Positions 62,055 to 64,000 of a stretch of 64,000 nt of DNA are shown here, in pieces; the first letter of the stretch is position 1; every line of letters starts with the position of its first letter. The position numbers and the translations under genes were made by a program. The stretch is taken from positions 62,001 to 126,000 of the forward strand of contig DATGZN010000054.1 of the NCBI GenBank assembly GCA_035297145.1, given 5' to 3'. This DNA comes from QHXW01 sp035297145. GTDB taxonomy: Bacteria; Acidobacteriota; Terriglobia; Bryobacterales; Bryobacteraceae. The notes below the pieces were generated by a model that searched no databases, was not told the DNA's origin, and worked only from the letters and a program-made list of their open reading frames with translations.

Positions 62055-62933
62055 ATGCCCAACCTTGTTACGGAGACTCCGGCGTTTGCACGCGAGACAA
62101 GCGCTCCGGGGTGCGCCACGCCCTCCACGCCCGCGGCGGACTCCGTCCATCAGCAACTCCATCGCGTGCTGAAGAGCCGGATTTTTGCCCGATCGAAGGA
62201 GTTGTGCCGTTTTCTCCAGTTTGCCGTCGAACAAAAACTCAGGAACCGCTCGGTGCGCCTCAAGGAGTATCTCATCGGCGTAACGGTTTTCGATCGCGGA
62301 GAGACGTTCAACCCCGGCACGGATCCGATCGTGCGCGTGCAGGCGCGGCGGCTGCGCTCCAAGTTGAGCCTTTATTACGAGACTGAGGGCCGTGCCGACT
62401 CGGTGGTGATTGAGCTGCCTTGCGGCGGCTATGTTCCCGTGTTCCGATTCCGCACCGCGGCTGCGACTCAGGCGGTACGCACGCCCGTCCAGTTGAATGG
62501 CACATGCGCGGAAATACGCCGGTCGTTGGTGGTGCTGCCGTTCGTGAATATCGGCCCCGGTGAAAATGAGCGCTTCAGCGATGGTTTGACTGAAGAGCTG
62601 ACTCACGTTCTATCCCGAGACACCGGCTTGCGTGTCATGTCGCGCACGTCGGCGTTTCATTTCAAGGGCAAGACCGACGATATTCGCAGCATCGGCGAAC
62701 GGCTGGGAGTGGACGCCCTAGTGGAAGGCAGCGTCCGGTCAGAAGGCAACCGTCTGCGCGTTTCGGCAGGATTGATCGATGTGTCCGACGGCGGGTTGCT
62801 CTGGTCGGAGGTCTACGAGCGAACCACCGACCAGATATTCGCGGTGCAGGAAAACCTCTCGGCGGAGATCGCGAAAAGAATCGCCGCCCATCTCAAAATC
62901 AAGACGCATCCCACCAACGACGTGCCGGCCTGA
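62055..62933 (+). CDS. DNA-binding-like/TolB-like domain protein, short form without TPRs
   Basis: 292 residues. Residues about 30-130 (ELCRFLQFAVEQKL, DPIVRVQARRLRSKLSLYYE) form the N-terminal helical domain that is found on acidobacterial TolB-type regulators. Residues about 158-280 are a TolB/FlgO-like domain (VLPFVNIGPGENERFSDGLTEE, LGVDALVEGSVRSEGNRLRV, LLWSEVYERT). The usual TPR array after it is missing; the chain stops just past the domain. Role unknown, presumably protein-protein recognition or transcription control. It starts 21 nt after the HD-GYP gene and may be in its operon. Confidence 0.78.
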   Translation: MPNLVTETPAFARETSAPGCATPSTPAADSVHQQLHRVLKSRIFARSKELCRFLQFAVEQKLRNRSVRLKEYLIGVTVFDRGETFNPGTDPIVRVQARRLRSKLSLYYETEGRADSVVIELPCGGYVPVFRFRTAAATQAVRTPVQLNGTCAEIRRSLVVLPFVNIGPGENERFSDGLTEELTHVLSRDTGLRVMSRTSAFHFKGKTDDIRSIGERLGVDALVEGSVRSEGNRLRVSAGLIDVSDGGLLWSEVYERTTDQIFAVQENLSAEIAKRIAAHLKIKTHPTNDVPA

Positions 62934-62970
62934 TCTGTAACGGCCGAGCTCTTAAGCACCAACCTTCTGG

Positions 62971-63060
62971 TGCCTGGATCACGTCGATGCGGGCTGCCCG
63001 CGCCGCGGGTATCGCCGACGCAATGACGGCGGCTAGCAGCAAGGCCCGAAATCGGACCAC
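62971..63060 (-). pseudogene. C-terminal fragment of an FtsX/ADOP-type permease
   Basis: On the minus strand, 30 codons read like the very end of an FtsX-domain permease (ALLLAAVIASAIPAARAARI, then DVIQA), compare AAWIPASRAARVDPMTVLRDE in the intact copy. There is no start or matching upstream sequence, and the frame continues past the point where such proteins stop. It is a relic of a lost gene. Confidence 0.5.
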
Positions 63061-63078
63061 ATGTGCTGTTTTTCCGGA

Positions 63079-63723
63079 CTATTTTCTCAACAGTTTGAAC
63101 GCGTGATTCCAGGTATTCGTACGCATGCCGTAACTCACCCATAGGATGCACATGGGCTCGAGCAGACGCGCGCCTTCGATGCCACCGGCGTCGATCGTAT
63201 TCCAGCCAAACGCAGTCAGGATCTCGGTGACGGCATTCTTCGCCGCGCCATCATTGCCGCAGATGAACATGTCGGGGGGACCGCCGGGGAATTGGGGATG
63301 CACCATGTGGGCATGTCCAACCGTATTGAAAGCCTTCACGACGCGCGCGCCGGGCGCCCAGCGCTGGACTTGCTCGCCGCCGGAATCCGTGTTGCCAAGC
63401 GCGAGAGAAGGCGGCGCGCCGGCCGTGAACACCAGCGGATTGGTTGCGTCAATGAGAACCTTACCCGCCAGGTTCTGTGCGCCTGCCATGCGCAGAGCGT
63501 TCTCAGTGCCGCTCCACAGCGTGGCCAGCACCACTAGTTCGGCGAACTGTGCCACCTCCGCAAAGACACCCGCCGAGGCACGCGGTCCCGATTCCTTGGC
63601 CCACGCCGCGGCCTTTGCGTTGCCAGGCTCGCGCGAACCTATCTTCACTTCGTGCCCTAATTTCAAGAAACCATTTGCCAGCGAGCGGCCCACATCACCC
63701 GTTCCCAGAACTCCTATTCGCAT
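63079..63723 (-). CDS. NADPH-dependent F420 reductase-like oxidoreductase
   Basis: 214 residues. The Rossmann loop is IGVLGTGDVGRSLANGF, followed by HEVKIGSREP with an Arg after Ser that fits NADP preference. VVLATLWSG, VLIDATNPL and VVKAFNTVGHAHM are the family blocks of the F420H2:NADP reductase group (Npd/F420_oxidored). In bacteria without F420 such proteins are generic NADP-dependent reductases. Nothing nearby points to F420 synthesis, so the substrate is open. Confidence 0.85.
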   Translation of the reverse strand: MRIGVLGTGDVGRSLANGFLKLGHEVKIGSREPGNAKAAAWAKESGPRASAGVFAEVAQFAELVVLATLWSGTENALRMAGAQNLAGKVLIDATNPLVFTAGAPPSLALGNTDSGGEQVQRWAPGARVVKAFNTVGHAHMVHPQFPGGPPDMFICGNDGAAKNAVTEILTAFGWNTIDAGGIEGARLLEPMCILWVSYGMRTNTWNHAFKLLRK

Positions 63724-63759
63724 TTCTTACCCTCCTCGTGCTTAGGTTCGCACGCCAGC

Positions 63760-64000
63760 TTAAGGCACTCTCTGGAAGTACTCGATGGTCTGGCGCAGTC
63801 CGTCCTCGAGCGTGACGCGCGGCTCCCAACCGAGGATGCGCCGCGCTTTAGTGATATCCGGTTGACGCTGTTTCGGATCATCCTGCGGCAGCGCTTGGTG
63901 AATGATGCCGGACTTCGACCGCGTCAGACGCCGGATGCGTTCGGCGAATTCGAGAATGGTCATCTCCTGCGGGTTTCCGAGATTCACGGGATAGCGCTCA
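63760..64000 (-). CDS. UDP-glucuronate decarboxylase-like SDR enzyme (N-terminus outside window)
   Basis: Only the last 80 residues are visible; the gene enters from the right edge. ERYPVNLGNPQEMTILEFAE, PDITKARRILGWEPRVTLEDGL and the TIEYF end match the C-terminal substrate-binding part of UDP-xylose synthase and related nucleotide-sugar epimerases. It would act on a UDP-sugar with bound NAD. The catalytic Tyr-x3-Lys lies outside the window. Confidence 0.82.
   Translation of the reverse strand, partial: ERYPVNLGNPQEMTILEFAERIRRLTRSKSGIIHQALPQDDPKQRQPDITKARRILGWEPRVTLEDGLRQTIEYFQRVP

Noticed and set aside
1..64000. tRNA, rRNA, CRISPR array, integrase or transposase
   Set aside because: Both strands were read for these; none was seen. 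A tRNAscan or CRISPR-detection run would be needed to exclude short or divergent cases.

Overview
The window is a piece of a GC-rich bacterial chromosome that looks like Acidobacteriota, close to the Solibacter/Bryobacter group. The reasons are family-level rather than any alignment: two very long MacB-like permeases of the acidobacterial duplicated orphan permease (ADOP) type, one of them behind a PadR regulator; a Tat-exported Gfo/Idh/MocA oxidoreductase; a quinoprotein dehydrogenase with a C-terminal cytochrome-like tail; a secreted TPR protein; and a DNA-binding/TolB-like protein. No rRNA, tRNA, CRISPR array, phage or transposase gene was seen.

Layout. 1-11.7 kb: housekeeping and metabolism, with the end of a PfkB sugar kinase, murJ, a zinc-ribbon coiled-coil protein, a Tat oxidoreductase and a parvulin isomerase on the minus strand, an FkbM methyltransferase, an alpha/beta hydrolase with a RidA-like partner, a macrodomain protein, a methyltransferase, a LytS-type kinase and ribA. 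11.7-12.1 kb holds a gene remnant (DUF2157 head joined out of frame to a GDYXXLXY-like tail). 12.3-29.05 kb is a long division and cell wall (dcw) cluster: mraZ-rsmH-ftsL-ftsI-murE-murF-mraY-[four-helix-bundle gene between inverted GGGATTT-type repeats]-murD-ftsW-murG-murC-ftsQ-ftsA-ftsZ. murB and ddl are absent from it.

29-44.6 kb: quinoprotein dehydrogenase, secreted TPR protein, MFS transporter remnant, a giant CheB/CheR/PAS/histidine kinase with its LuxR-type response regulator, a small CxxC-like protein, a PadR-ADOP operon, a membrane-anchored MutS-like ATPase and a DUF6599-like protein. 44.6-49 kb: a promoter-plus-terminator unit that may encode a small RNA or leader, RNase J, then a toxin-antitoxin cluster (hicB-hicA, DUF433, orphan HicB) that also contains an unrecognised protein with a PD-(D/E)XK-like motif. 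49-53 kb: secreted protein, DUF1801 protein, a second ADOP permease and a P-loop kinase. 53-62.9 kb: a signalling island of three sensor kinases, a receiver with a degenerate Hpt, a receiver/HD-GYP protein and a TolB-like protein. The right end has a permease remnant, an F420-reductase-like protein and part of a UDP-glucuronate decarboxylase-like gene.

The most unusual features are the repeat-flanked four-helix-bundle element inside the dcw cluster, whose repeat now appears to encode the N-terminus of MurD, the putative small RNA ahead of RNase J, and the nuclease-like unknown among the toxin-antitoxin genes. All calls were made by reading the sequence; no database search was run.
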